Shown: positions 1 through 12,677, numbered from the stretch's first letter. The stretch: 64,000 nt of DNA from Acheta domesticus (GCA_031308135.1 JAHLJT010003656.1:53031827-53095826); one strand, 5' to 3'. The notes: generated by a model from the letters alone, not told the origin. A program made the numbers and translations.

Positions 1-612
1 CTACAAAAGATAGAGATTTTTCCTTCATATACAATTTGTGGTGCAAAATTTGTTCTTGCATTAAGGTCATAGATACTTTTTGAAACTTTTGGTAGTTTTC
101 TCGCAACATTGCGTAAAATATGTGCAATATTAAAAAATAACAAAAACAAGATTTTCTCGAAAACGGCTATAATTTTTTACTTTCCCGTATACATGCGTAT
201 AGGGAATATATACGAAGTTATATACATAGTATAGGGAAAGTTATGGAATGCTGCGCGAAAAAAACGGCAAATTTTCGTAGGAAAAAATTAATTGCGGGGC
301 CCTGACAACGAAAAAGTGGATTAAACCAGTTACTAAATTAAGAAAAAAATCTAACACGTGGTGTAGCCAGAATCCCTGTGTTGTAAGTCCTTGATACCGA
401 AAAACCAACTGAAAGAAAAACGTCCGTCTGTCTGTCCGTTTGTCCGTCCGTGTGTCCGTCCGTCCGTCTGTGAACACCACTAACGCCTAAACCACTCGTA
501 GGATTTTTTCCAAATTGAAGAAACTCTCGTTCATCTGTCTTTAGTCGAAGCGTTGAGATTTTGAAAAAATTTCTTCAACATTTGGAGGTACTTTACATGA
601 AGCCCCCCCCCC
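1..612 (+). repeat. FAM-A dispersed repeat, two joined fragments
   Basis: Positions 1-170 are a middle module of a dispersed repeat and end in an ACGGCT motif. From about 171 a second fragment starts with the family's terminal palindrome-like block (TTTCCCGTATACATGCG, then TATAGGGAAAGTTATG). It continues through a GTCCGTCTGTCCG-rich stretch near 420-470 and ends in a C-rich run at 602-610. The same order of blocks recurs at 1060-2330, 12680-13080, 47370-48140 and, inverted, at 14940-16535, 35790-36320 and 57440-58090. The short ORFs rich in Asp-Arg-Thr in this region are translations of the GTCC repeat, not genes. I do not recognise the family by name. Confidence 0.75.
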
Positions 613-819
613 ATGGACATGTTACGTTACGTAGCGTAGTAGGCGCAGCAGCAGAAGCTGTGAGTGCAGTTTAATAGTGCTATATTTCCTTTAAGACCAC
701 TCCTCTTAAAAGAACAATTTTAAGGTATTACTCACGTGGTCGACATAAATAGGTTTCACTTTACCCTAAAATCAGACTGTAATTAAGTTGGTGGTTAAGT
801 TGAAGTGTTTTTTTAGATT

Positions 820-1036
820 ATTAGCGGATTAACATATGGGATAACTATTCGGATTAACATTATGGGAACTGTGAAGATGACATGATATTTGGATGATAGC
901 TAATGAAAGCACGACACATATAACCATGCCCGAGGCGGGACTCGATCCCGCGATCTTTCGGTCCGAGATCGCTACGACACTACTGACTTCGCGATCGCGG
1001 CCACCGGGGATCGGCGCAGTTGAAGTTTGATACACA
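820..1036 (-). repeat. tRNA-derived SINE (family 1)
   Basis: Read on the minus strand, this holds a tRNA-like head with a polymerase III B-box-like GATCGAGTCCC (plus-strand 938-948) and an upstream segment that could serve as an A box. An unrelated A+T-rich tail follows towards 820. A real tRNA is unlikely because no clean cloverleaf or acceptor pairing can be drawn. The 68-residue minus-strand ORF here is a translation of the SINE. Confidence 0.6.
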
Positions 1037-1059
1037 ACCTAAGCGGTCATTAAACAAGA

Positions 1060-2600
1060 TTTATCGCTTTTTCCTTTCCCGTATACGTACGTATACACGG
1101 AGTGATATACGTAGTATAGGGAATGTTGTGTAATGCTGCGGAAAATCGATTTCGAGATTTCAACGGAAATACACGTTTTGGGGTCCTCTGATACCGAAAA
1201 AGAGGATCTTTTCAAAACGTCCGCCCGTCCGCCTGTCCGTCTGTCCGTCTGACTGTCTGTGACAACACTAGCGCGTAAACCATACGTGCGATTTCTTCCA
1301 AAATGGATATTCCCCGGTCGATCTGCGTCCACTCGTGGCGCCTCGATTTTGAAAAACTTTCTTCAAAATTTGAGGGTACTTTACATGAAGTCCCCCGGAC
1401 ATTTTCAAAATGTTCTCAAAAACAGCTCCAAATATTTTCTTTAAATTTTTTGTAAGAATAAAGTAAAATACACTCATGAATGTGGCATAGGTTCTATTTT
1501 CGCGGTTTACTCTGAATTCTCGAAAATTGCAAAAGTTTGACTTGTTTCCGGCAACTTCCCCAACTAGAAAATTGAAGATAGAGATTTTTCCTTCGAATAA
1601 AATTTGTTCTCCAAAATGAATTCTTTCTTTAAGGCCCTGTACTTGTTTTGCACCGTTTAGTGGTTTTCGCGCAATATTGCGTACAATATGTGCAATTTTT
1701 AAAAAAAATACGAAAACAAGATTTTCTCAATAACGGCTCCAATTTTGTTCTTTAAACTTTTGGTAGAGTTAGTGCCTAATGTATCTATGTGACGACATAG
1801 AATGTTGCCCTATTCTTTTGTTTTTTCGAAAATTACAAAAATTCTTTTTTTTACTTTTATACCACGTCGTTAATATTTACATTGCGATGTGTTCACATTA
1901 TTAATTTGTAAATAATTTGTAATAAGTTGTAACCACTATTGTGTTTGTGAGAGTATGTGCTTCAAATGACTTCAAATAAAGTTTTTCGAAAACTCATAAA
2001 TTTTCTCTGAAAACGAGATTCAAATTTCACATTTTTTGTAGCGCTTAAACGCCATTTTCTTAAAAACGGCTCCAAATTTTTAAAATAAAGCTGCCATTTA
2101 GGTTGAGGTTTTACTGTACTTTAATATTCTAAAATTATTATTTCCGGTCTACCATTAAGAAACCGAAAAATTAAGAAAATGTAAAAGAAAATGTAGTGTG
2201 GGCGGCGATAGTTGGCAGCTGGCAGGAGTATGTGGCAATTCCGAATAGCTAGCTCAGACCCAAGGAAATAGAAAGATAATGCGGGAAAGTTTGTGCCATT
2301 CTATAGCACCACTAGTTACATTAGCGGAGATTTGTTCAGATTACTGCATTAACAAGTACATGTGCTTTAAAAAATATCTAATAATGTTTCTTAAAAACGC
2401 AAACTATTTCTGTGAAAAACAGATTCAAATTTAGCCTTTACAGTAAAGGTTGAACGCCATTTTCTTAAAAACATCTCCCAATTTTTCAGTGAAAATTGAT
2501 TCATAGGATGAGATTTTACTCTTCTATAATATTGTTAAAGTTATATGTCTGATTTACTATTAGGAAACCAAAAATTTGAGAAAATTTGAAAAGCATCATG
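1060..2600 (+). repeat. FAM-A dispersed repeat, long copy
   Basis: This starts with TTTCCCGTATACGTACG at about 1067 and runs through the GTCCGTCTGTCCG block (1210-1260) into a series of degenerate modules. Each module carries a CGGCTCCAAAT-like motif (about 1426, 1735, 2084 and 2475), so modules repeat every 310-390 bp. The segment 1960-2180 is repeated at about 2360-2580. The block at 2230-2320 marks the far end of the unit, because it also occurs, inverted, at 14960-15060, and a shorter version lies at 52540-52610. No protein-coding potential is visible. Confidence 0.75.
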
Positions 2601-4120
2601 CAAGAGAACATTAACAATTTTCCCCTCTGAACATAGTGCTTCTTACCCTCTTTTTTAAAAAATAATTATAACGCCCATGTATTCAAACAGTCTGATAATA
2701 TGTCCAGTAAATCTCTGTTAGCATGTTCTTGCTTACAACGAATTTCTGCGTAACACGAACAAAATTTGGGTCCCGGCAAGGAAACACAAATACGTTTCTG
2801 TTTGTCAGCCTCTCTCTGTCTCTCCCTCATAATAATATGATAACACGTATTTTTATAATACAATTACTTGTTATTTCGATCGCTTGATATTAGTGTTGAC
2901 GAGGGTTTACTGTATTATCTTTCCCAATATTTGTAGTCCTCTTGCCAGAGAAAACGAGAAACCCAGTTGAAGTACTTTTTAATCTTCGTTTTATTTGGCA
3001 ATATTTCCACCAATTTTAAAACAATACGCGAGGAATCGAAATTCCTTTTTTATGCCCTTTCGTTCATAAATTTGAATATTATAAACGATTTTTAAAACAT
3101 CAGGTATGGAAAATACTTTTACCTCATTTGTGGATGTTATTTTTCTAAAGATCGTACAAGGGAACTGCTATCCTTAAATGAATATTAGCATTTACTCATT
3201 AACATGTTGTTTTTCTTCTGGCGGGGAAAGAGTTAAGTTATTTTTCAATTAATTTGACGAGGCATAATTTGAAACAACTTGTTAAGCTGTGAGTCACTTG
3301 CCCGCCTTTGTTCATTATCTCTGAAATGAAAGAATTTATGAATTGTTTAAAATCTACTGCGGCCCATAACATTAGCATTAGGGTCAATCGTGCATTGATA
3401 AATCCATTCTATATTTTAGGATTTATACTATCTCTAAGAAAAAAATGCCCAATTTACAGCAGCCCAATTTACAATAAGTAGCGGGCGCACTTGCCGCTAG
3501 CATTGTTTAGACTAGCATAGTTTAGACGAACATGGACGATGTGAGGCTCACGTGTGAAAAGGATTGCCGAATGGCAACTAGAGATGCAGAAGCGGTATTG
3601 TATAGTGCAGTGACAAAACAAACAGACATGTAAGATGCACGTAGTGTGATGATGACGCAATAATGTTAAGACGCAAGACAGTCGAATTGTACCATTATCG
3701 TCTGGAATGATCTAATTGTACACCGATTGGTCTAGAAGGTATCGTGCAGATCCCTTGTAAGGATGGGAAGCGAAGAAGTCAAGGACAGCCTATCTTCCTC
3801 CTATGAACCTGGGAGACAGTAGCAACACTAGAAGGGGAAAAAGTCCCCTGTGCTGGTAGAATATGGAGAGAAGATGACAGGGTCAGCCGAAGATGGGCGC
3901 ATGGCAGAAAGGAACGACGAAGACGGAAAGTGCGATCTAACTATGCGGAGAGGATGCGAGTGAATGGTAGAGAGCGTATTTTTTTATGACTGAGAATTAT
4001 AGAGCAAGTGTAAGACTTGTTTACCACAGTTCAGGTGGATCGGTGTCTGAAGAACCTCAAAATATTTTGTGCGCGCAGGGGACGATGGAAATCAGAAAGA
4101 TTGCATTCACCGCCCCCCTT
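2601..4120. other. unassigned region
   Basis: No gene or repeat is recognised. Positions 2600-3470 are A+T-rich. Positions 3480-4060 have a more balanced composition and could be transcribed or a decayed element, but all reading frames are short and match nothing I know. Confidence 0.4.
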
Positions 4121-5230
4121 CCACGTCATGGCTTAATCCCTCCCGATTGGGCCACGACGTGCTGATGGCAAATGAGTACGAGTGCGGAGACAAGTAGCAA
4201 GCAGTCGGGGGTGGTGATTCGGGGACGGGAGAGATAGCGGAGTTGGGGCGATAGAGGCAGTCGCGGAGCCAGGCCAGTGGCAGGCCAGGGGGCGGCGCGA
4301 GGACGGGCCCGAGTGGGCGAGCATTTAGTTTCCGGGCGTGTTAAGTTGTAGTGTGATGGCGACAGGGGCGAAGTAACGAGGACGGTGGTGTGGATATGGG
4401 AGCGGGGAGCCGGAGCGGGGAGCCGGAGCGGGGAGCCGGAGCGGGGAGCCGGAGCGGGGAGCCGGAGCGGGAAGCCGGAGCGGGGAGCCGGAGCGGGGAG
4501 CCGGAGTGGGGAGCCGGAGCGGGGAGCCGGAGCGGGGAGCCGGAGCGGGGAGCCGGAGCGGGAAGCCGGAGCGGGGAGCCGGAGCGGGGAGCCGGAGCGG
4601 GGAGCCGGAACGGGGAGCCGGAGCGGGGAGCCGGAGCGGGGAGCCGGAGCGGGGAGCCGGAGCGGGGAGCCGGAGCGGGGAGACGGAGCGGGGAGACGGA
4701 GCGGGGAGACGGAGCGGGGAGACGGAGCGGGGAGACGGAGCGGGGAGACGGAACGGGGAGACGGAGCGAGGAGACGGAGCGCGGAGACGGAGCGGGGAGA
4801 CGGAGCGGGGAGACGGAGCGAGGAGACGGAGCGGGGAGACGGAGCGGGGAGACGGAGCGGGGAGACGGAGCGGCGAAACGGGGCGGGGTAAAGGGGCGGG
4901 GAAGTGCTCCAGCGGCGAAGAAAGCGTTGACAGCAGACGGCCTGCGAGGGTAGGCGGGGAGGCGCGGAGGCGGGGCGGCGCCGCGGGCGTGGGTCGTCGC
5001 CTCGACGGCGCGTGGCGGAGGCGACGCCGACGCCGCTTTCCGAGAACGTGGGTCGCTCTCGGACAAAAGAGCGGCGGCGGCGCCCCGCGTCGCCGCGCCG
5101 CGCCGCGCCGTCCCGCCACGTCCCCCGCTAATGCGGCAATCGCCAGCATGATAATTAGCGCCGCCTTGTCTGGGGCCTCGCGCGCGTGCGCGGGACGTGC
5201 GCGGGACGTGCGCTGGTAGCAATGGAGATC
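4120..5230. promoter_or_regulatory. GC island (CpG-rich)
   Basis: This stretch is very GC- and CpG-rich against an A+T-rich background. It contains the 13-bp minisatellite (4408-4875) and then a GCGGCG/CCGCGCCG-rich block at 5040-5130. Such islands often mark promoters, but no TATA box, initiator or adjoining exon can be supported. The long ORFs on both strands (274 and 293 residues on minus, 168-237 on plus) come from the repeat. Confidence 0.5.
4408..4875 (+). repeat. 13-bp minisatellite, two variant blocks
   Basis: Twenty-one units of AGCCGGAGCGGGG fill exactly 273 bp (4408-4680). They are followed by 14 units of AGACGGAGCGGGG (4681-4862) and one degenerate unit ending at 4875. A few units carry single changes. 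Thirteen is not a multiple of three and the unit lacks stop codons, so all three frames stay open and produce overlapping low-complexity ORFs. Regularly spaced GGGG runs could in principle fold into G-quadruplexes. Confidence 0.95.
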
Positions 5231-6239
5231 CTCAGCAGGATTAGGTTTGGGATGCAGGCGGTCCTGATGCGCGGGGTGTCAGGTGGGGAAGAGGAACAAA
5301 CCGGGTGTGAAGAACAGAGATGGTGTTGGTGAAATGAACTTGATGAAAATAGTAGAAATGGCTGCTCGGATACTGGTAGACGTGAGTACAGTTGCAAACA
5401 GGAGTGTGGCGTTGGTGGTTTTAGGGTGGCTGTTTTTGTAGGTGGTGGTGATTATTACGGCCAGGAAGTCAGTGTTGGATGCGGTGATTTTGCGTAGTTG
5501 AAGGTGTGGGGATATCGTGGGCACAAAGAATGAGTGTGACATGCTTTGTACAGAGTTGTTTTTGGAACTAATGGAGACGACGACGGATAATTTGCTGTTG
5601 ATCAAGATCAATGTTTTCTATTGGTCTTCCCACCGTTGATGTTTAATAATCGTACAATAGTTGTTCGTTGGTGTTTCTCTCGGAATAACTATTAAGCAGT
5701 CTTGTTTTCGTTAGTGGCAGTAACGCTTATGTTAGTTCTGGAGCATCTGAATCTAGTAGAGAAGAGTGGATATATTAACAAAAGAAATTCCAGGAAGTTT
5801 TAGACACCCACTCATGATTGCTTTTTATAGGTTTCCATGTTATCAGAAATCGCAAATTATTGATATTGTTTATGACGGTTTAAACGAAAGGGTTGGGGCA
5901 GTATTAAGAAAAGCCGTTTCGGAAAAAGCTAACTTCCCTCTATTCGTAAATATTCATATTTCGAATTTGGTCGAAGTGTCTCATCTTGGTACTGGCGTGC
6001 CTTTCATAAATGTGGACAAGACACTTTATTTCGTAACACGATAGCTACACGTTCATGAACATGGAGATATTAACATTTACGAATTCCTAAAGGCTTGTTG
6101 AGGCATGTCTCGTTACAGCTCCCAGTTCTTCGTTCATACCACGGTATTACTAGGTTTAAGGAAAGGCGTCCGATAGAGTGAGATTGATTGTTAGTGATTC
6201 CAGAAGAGGCAATTTATTAGTCCCGTAAGTGCAGTGTAT
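5231..6239. other. unassigned region with one small ORF
   Basis: The only notable open frame is at 5766-6044 on the plus strand (92 codons, opening with GTG, first ATG at codon 17). Its translation has ordinary amino-acid variety but resembles nothing I recognise, and no splice borders or Kozak context support it. The rest is unassigned. Confidence 0.3.
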
Positions 6240-6705
6240 GTTTTACTCGGGAGGTGGCTGTTGTCCCCCGCAGAATGGCGAGATCCGGCGCCGACCTACC
6301 GTCGGGTAGGGGGCTTTTCTCCAACCAGTTATCTCACATCAGCGGGACCACCGCCTCAGCCGGGAGAAGATCTAAGCTTCCGAACGGTCTCTCGGCATGT
6401 GTGGTAGTGTAATGCCTGTTAGTGTGCGAGAGGATAGAACTAGGACGAGGAAGGAAAGATTCCGCGCGATCCGTTGCCCGTTTGTTAGGGGCTCCGGCGT
6501 TTGGTGGTATTGATAGGAGAAACCAAGGAAAAGTACCGATCAGAGCAGCCGGCCGCCAGAATTCTCCTCCAGACAGCGACTGAACTCGACCTAGCTGATG
6601 AGCTAGTATCGAAAATCCTGCCGTCGAGACTCGAACCTAGGATTTCCCGGCCAGAGCCACTACAGTGACATCAGTTGAAGCACTGAGCCACCTCTCCCGG
6701 TACCT
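6240..6705 (-). repeat. SINE2, tRNA-derived, full-length copy
   Basis: On the minus strand the unit begins with a tRNA-like head (GGTGGCTCAGTG as A box; GGTTCGAGTCTC as B box at plus-strand 6626-6637). It ends near 6240 with a tail containing GGTAGGTCGGCGCCGGATC (written on the minus strand). The same body is found at 34303-34740 and 49655-50155 on the minus strand, and its tail half at 19555-19675 on the plus strand. Four copies in 64 kb show it is a dispersed family. Confidence 0.8.
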
Positions 6706-6779
6706 GAAGACTTGCTGCGGCAAGTCTTGTACTATCACTTGCACCACTTGAACTACTTCCAAGCTCTTCGTTAATATCA

Positions 6780-7180
6780 TGGTACTGCTTGGTTTAAGTA
6801 CAGACGTCCAACGGAGCGAGTTTACCCGCGCGAGTAGCGGTGTCAAAGACGACGATTGTGGCGGCTACGGAGCGGTGGCAGCGCCGGCGGCGACGGGGAG
6901 AGGGGGAGGGGAGGGACGGGTGGGGTGGCGGGGACCGCGTGTTGCGCGCGCGACGAATTCTAAAGAGACGCGGACCCTTCGGGCGCGTGCCCGCCCCCGG
7001 GACACGCCGCCGCCGCCGCCGACTCCGCCGCCGCCGGTGGCTCGTGCCCAGCGCGGGGAGCGGGAGGGGGAGCAGGGGGAGGAGGGGGAGGGGAGGACGG
7101 ATGCGGGAGGCGCAGCTGACGGATGAGATGCGGCGACGGATGCGGATGAGGGGGGAGAGCTCAGCTTCAAGGAGAAGTGA
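6780..7180. promoter_or_regulatory. GC island (CpG-rich)
   Basis: A 400-bp GC-rich block with many CpG dinucleotides, GCCGCC runs near 7005-7035 and a purine-rich GGGGAG tract at 7050-7110. Open frames occur on both strands (101-150 codons) but are low-complexity Arg, Pro and Gly translations. It may be a promoter island or the 5' end of an unseen gene, but no exon border can be defined. Confidence 0.4.
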
Positions 7181-10100
7181 ATCTTGATTCAGGGACGAAT
7201 AAAGCGTTGGGCGAGGGCGAAAGTCATCCCACAATGCTTTTATCAATCTATGTTAAATGAATTTAAATAAAGTGGTAGTCAAATCTTAAATAATATTTAG
7301 TTAATATATTTATTGATTTTCTTTATTATGTTTATTTATAATATACAGAGTGTCCCACCAACTATGGACCACCCCCATCACTTCTAAACGGTTCAGGATA
7401 TCGAAATGCAGTTTTCGATTAACAATGCGGAATCAAGAGGCAAGCAACATGCCATAGAGAAATTGTCTATGACATTTTTAGTTTTCGATAAATTTAATCA
7501 TCTTTAATTTTTTAAATGGAACTATATATTTTTTTCAGCAGCAATGTATAGATCATGAAAAGAGGAATAAAATGATGTGTCATATGTTAGTATTTTGATG
7601 GTAATTTGAGTATAAAATTAGACTTTCTGACACGTGATTTTTAAGGAAACGGTCTTTTCTTGTAGCAGCCCTCGCAACAGTAGCGAGGACCTTCGCGATA
7701 AGACGACCTTCGCGGCGTCGAGACTGATTCGTGGAGACAAGGTGTGTGAGAGGGGCGGCTGTAAGGGATAGAGGCGTAACTACAGCAATTCATGGTCTTG
7801 ACATGAAGATCATACGAACAAACATTAACATTAACGATCAGAATGAGAGATTTTTGCCATTTGTTCATTTGAATTGAACTTTTCTTCTACTTAAATTCCA
7901 AAGCAACGATAATCAAAAAGAACAAAATAAAAATGATTTATAGCGGAAGGACGATAATAATAAAGGTCTTTTTCAAACTTACAAGAATCGAGCTCAGTGT
8001 GTTTGCAGAAACCAACTCTCATTTTAAAACATGGAATGGGAATGATTAATTAAAGATTTTTATTGCAATATCTCGATTCATTCATTAAATAATAGGTAGA
8101 CATTTTCTATTATTATTTACTGTTAATAAACTTATTTAAACACGTACAAAAAGGAGAAAGCAAAATTTTTGAAATATTCTTGACAGACTCTCAGTGTAAA
8201 TTTAACACACTTTAACACAAATGCACATCTGCAGTCACAACTGCTAATAGTGATTGGAGAGTTTCTCACTTCATAACGCCACGTGCTGCCACAAACTTGA
8301 AAATCCACGGCAGAAGACGGAAGTGTAATGTTTTCTTTTCGATTTATGAACAGCGGGAGAGGTACGGTTGCGCAGTGGACGAATAATCATCTAAATTAAA
8401 AATTAAATTTACCAACGAAGAGATGGTGGTTGCATTCTTGTCAAGTTTGAAAATGATATTTATTATTAAAGAAGACAAGTTACATGCAAATAAATCAATG
8501 TAAAAAAATCTCTTATTCTGATCTTTGAAACACCGAATTTAGGATTAATGAAAAGAGTGAAATTCCGTTTAGGCATCTCGTTATAGAATTGTACATTTGT
8601 TTATATAGTACGATTCAACACTCATTTAGTTTGAAGTGGATCAGTGTTTGAATTTTTAAATGATAATTCCTCATTCGTGATTTGATCTGGTTTGATTTAT
8701 GTAGCCTACTCAAAGAACAGTGAAAACTGTATGTGACGTATAGGAAAGAAGTACCATCTGCGCTAGTTTTCTTAAGCTCTAGAATAGCTTCCTCTAAGCA
8801 TTTGCTCAATGGATCAGGTAAACTGGCCAAAAACCTGATCGAAGTGGGAGACATTCACGCAGAAGCTGACATACATAACTTTTCACAGGTATATTAAATA
8901 TTTAAAAAAAAATATACAAGTGTTAACTAAGGCATTATATATTATTGTTGAAATAAACATTATTTTTCTTTCTTTTTCTAATCATTACTGAGAATTATCT
9001 TGATCAATAAATATTCATTAAGTATAATATCACCTCTGCCAATCAGTTTCTAAGTTAAACGATTGAGATACCATTTTATTCCAACATGGAGATTGTTTAT
9101 TAACCCCAAAGTTCCAGGACCATTATTAACTTTTTCCTTGCATTTGCTGCATTCTGACACTTGATTTTCTGACAGTTTTTGACAGTTTTGAAAGTTTCAT
9201 GCAAGAACTACCTACAGAAAGACTTCCAAGAAATGGAATACCTCTCCAAATCTCAGAGACATTATTATTCGATCATCACTTCCGTTCATGAATAATAATT
9301 GTGGTTTCGACTGCGGGAGTGGGCCGTCAAACTCGGCTGATCGCAGTTGGCACAGTGACCCGTCGCCGATTGATTGGTGGCTGGTGTTAGGGTAAGGCGG
9401 AGGAGGAAGACAATGCTGGGCGGAGTTAATCCAGAGCGAAGCGCTCACCCGATTAATGACATTAAAGGCCTTGGAAGGACCTGGAGCTGGGACGCCGAAC
9501 TTTTGAAGATGACAGCCTTCTAACCACTGCAGCGAACCCGAGCAGTGTAGAGGTGATCACAAAACTTCTTTTAAAGAAAATTTTGGAGTGTAAGTATAAA
9601 AAATATGTAAATAAAGAAAGTGTCATTCATTTTATAAGGATCATTTTTGCAAAATTTGATTATTAATATAATGGCGTTATGCAGAAAACGACTATACTAC
9701 AAAATGTGAGAATTAAGAAATGCTGTCTTCTGGACAACTAAGCACCATTTATTTATTACAAGATTTTCAAGCAATGTTTGCATTATACTGATCTCTGCAG
9801 GAAGAATAGTACATTATGAAACGATGATGTAATTATGGGTATTAATACACGAGTATGATACGAGCGAAGAACGAGCGACTATCAACTTCACGAGTGTATC
9901 GTGTTTCATACGATTACATCGAGTTTCATACGGTACTTTTTCTGCGATTTAAGGTAACTTTTATAAGATAAACTTTTACACTGAACCGTTTCGTGGGAGT
10001 TGACGGGCAGTATTCAGCCAAGGCCACCGAGCGGACAGCTACTTACCCTACCCTGCCGCAAGTAGCTTTGGTTTACCAGTCCGTTTGTGAGGGAGTACAA

Positions 10101-10753
10101 ACGTTCCGGCAATACTTCCGACGACGTCATCATTTTCGCTTTTTCTCTATTTCTGGAAATGTAAACTCCACTTCTGATTCACTATACATTTAAATTAAGG
10201 AAGTAGCCGTTTTTTAAGGTCAACCACACGGCAGCAACATATAACACAAAATGACTTGCTGCTTCTGATCTTAATGTCAGTCAGATGTTCTTTCTAATAA
10301 CTACCAGCGCTAGTCATATAGGATTAAAGTGAAATTACGATCCAATTTATTTTAAATAATGTTTCAACAAAAAATAATAATAAAAGAAATTAAAACTGAC
10401 AAGCATAACATAATATTATGTTTACTAAATTTTAATGTATACAAAAGCAACATTTACTATAACTATTGTCAATGATTAATTAAATGTCAATACATTGTTT
10501 TCAAACTTCTCTGTGATCGGTCAAGAATGAATTCTGTATCGTAATGAGCATCATTATACAACGGGTTGCAGTCAACAAATCTGTGGTCACGGGGTAAAAG
10601 TTCTTAAGTAAAAAACCTTAGTTTGGGGAAAACAAGGGTTAGATTTTCGAGCCACCGCTTGTTCCTAAGCTAAAGGCTATTTCTTAATGTTTTTTTTCTC
10701 GTTAAGGAGGCAACATTTGAATTCGGTCGTTTTACTAAAATAATATATAGACA
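7181..10753. other. unassigned A+T-rich region
   Basis: No gene is recognised. Minor items: at about 7346 a GTGTCCCACCAACTATGG string resembles the ends of insect DNA-transposon or LINE repeats; at 9490-9540 there is a weak tRNA-like segment; at 9830-9945 a short dyad-rich block repeats TATGATACGAG, GTATCGTG and CATACG. The 60-80-codon ORFs here carry no recognisable motif. Confidence 0.35.
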
Positions 10754-12287
10754 CTTAACTTCAGTGGCGGCTCGTGACATTTTTTCTTGGTGGGGCCAGG
10801 CGCAAAAGCACGAATATAATCTCATAATTAATCTTATTTAATTAAATAATTGTCATTTAATCAATTATTTAATTAATATTAATTATTAGTTAATTAATTA
10901 AACCTTTAAATATATACGTTTTCCACAAAAACAGAAGTAGGAATTTTTATTAAGATGTTTAATCAAATATTGGTATGTCAACGGAAACAAATGATTTTTG
11001 TAAAAATTACGCTATTGCCGTAGCTAATCTTTCTGAATGCTGAGAGTTCGAGAGGGGAACCTACCGTAAAATTAAGACAAATTGACTTCGTCGTGTTATG
11101 TCAGTTGTTTAATCAGCCTGCAGAGGAACAAAATCTGCTACATCAATGTCTCTCTTCACTTCGTCCAAATACACTTCACACATAGAAACTAGCAGCTCGT
11201 TCTAAGTCGTGTGAGTTATATTTATAAACAGAAAAATTGTTTAAATGTTCATTTAACATACTATCTAGATTGTCGAATAACGATAAGTCTAAAAACTTGC
11301 ACGGTTTTCTGAATCTTCGGATTCATCATGCTCTCTCTATGCTATTTCACGAGTACCACAGAACTTTAAACACTCAATCTCTCTACCTAAAATAGTTTAT
11401 TTTTTGCGACTTGTTCATTAGTTTCTAGATTGAAATTTTGACCGCCGAATCAATCTGTACAACAATGTTCAAGGTTCGAAAAGTTTTAAATTTACAAGCG
11501 TTTTCTAAAAGCAACTTCTTCGTGTTGTTTCGTGCGTGTCTTCGTGTTTCTTTATCATTTCCCTCAAATGTTTCAGATCCTTACAGCCTACTGTCATCCA
11601 CAACCCCTCACCACCAAATAATAAACATAAAAGCAAAATAAGCTTTGTTTTTCTTCACTCACAGTGAACCATAGTTTTTTTCTGAAATTACGAAATACAG
11701 AATGTTCATATTTTCTTCCCATCAACTTGTGTAAACGAAAAGTCACTCGGATGATGTGTTCTTAACAGTTTAATATCATCTTTTTCTTCAAGTCTCAGTG
11801 AAGAAAACTGGAAACGTAACGAATCCACTGCGTTCATCTTATAGCGCGTAGAACTTTCACGTGCACTTTGAAAACCGCGGGCTCAGCCTGCCGTTCCTCT
11901 GAGAAGGGCCCGCTGGAGCGGGCCCCTCGGACTGCTAAAATTAGCAAGCAGTGGTCGCGCCCAGTAAGGGCAGTAAGCAGTGGGCGCTGACCTTGTAAAC
12001 GGAGTAAAGTTACTGCTTCGGGGCCCACGCAGGCCGGGCCCCCTGAGCGATACTAACGCTATCTTGGAGGACGGCAAGTAACTATGGTCCCCAATTCTTT
12101 GTTTTTGCCATTTGGAATGAGTACTGGGAATGAATTGTCGATCTTCACGAATAAACAATTCCAATAAAGTACTACAATTATCACAAAGAGGTTACGATAA
12201 AGATAAATAAACTTTTTTTTGCTTTATTAAATCTTGGTGGGGCCCGGCCCCTGTGGCCTCTTAGGACGAACCGCCCCTGCTTAACTT
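10754..12287 (-). mobile_element. non-autonomous hAT element with 8-bp target duplication
   Basis: The element spans 10762-12279 (1,518 bp) and is bordered on both sides by the identical 8-mer CTTAACTT (10754-10761 and 12280-12287). The ends are inverted: CAGTGGCGGCTCGT on the left and CAGGGGCGGTTCGT on the right strand, matching 12 of 14 positions. Both also carry GGTGGGGCC-like or GGGCCCCACC-like strings just inside. An 8-bp duplication and CAG-start ends are hallmarks of the hAT superfamily. Inside there is no intact transposase. A short minus-strand reading near 11120-11215 gives a coding-like peptide, and a perfect 9-bp hairpin (GGGCCCGCT/AGCGGGCCC) lies at about 11907-11927. The minus orientation is tentative. 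Confidence 0.88.
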
Positions 12288-12470
12288 GTATTTTCAGTAC
12301 TTAACCCAATTTTGCCAAAAACTGACTTTAGAACTTTTACCCCGTTACCAAAGAAATTACAGAATTATTCAATGGGAGCTGAAAAAAGTGAATTACAAAT
12401 TGCTGTGGGAATACAGATTGGGAAGAAACCGCCACCTCCTGAGATATGACATGCTCAACATTTGCGGGTC

Positions 12471-12677
12471 TATAGTGCGATTTGTATAACTCTGCCCCAC
12501 AAGCCCCTATGGCCACGATGGCATATCACACGGCATTTAGCGTCTTTCTCGCTCGTGCCACTAGATGTCGCACGATCGCAAACGCTGCTTGGTACGGTCG
12601 CGATCATACGATATCTAGCGGCATGACTGAGAAAGACGCGACATACCGTGACATATTTCATCGCGAAGACGGGCCTT
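12471..12677 (+). mobile_element. MITE M1, right end truncated
   Basis: The left end (TAGTGCGATTTGTATAACTC after a TA at 12471-12472) and the interior with GATCGCG, TCTAGCGGC and CGTGACATATTTCATCGCGA strings match the intact MITE at 38985-39237. The right inverted terminus is missing. The sequence switches straight into a FAM-A fragment near 12678. Its long internal dyad produces short ORFs on both strands, none of them a gene. Confidence 0.65.

Noticed and set aside
906..1000. tRNA gene
   Set aside because: Only the B-box region is convincing; no closed acceptor stem, and an A+T-rich tail follows as in a SINE.
4325..5222. Long overlapping ORFs (168-293 codons) on both strands
   Set aside because: They are translations of the 13-bp repeat and the surrounding GC-rich sequence; repetitive Pro-Arg-Ser or Gly-Ala-Glu patterns in every frame.
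6779..7246. Four overlapping ORFs of 101-150 codons
   Set aside because: All lie in a GC island, overlap on both strands and encode Arg/Pro/Gly-rich low-complexity sequence without a motif.
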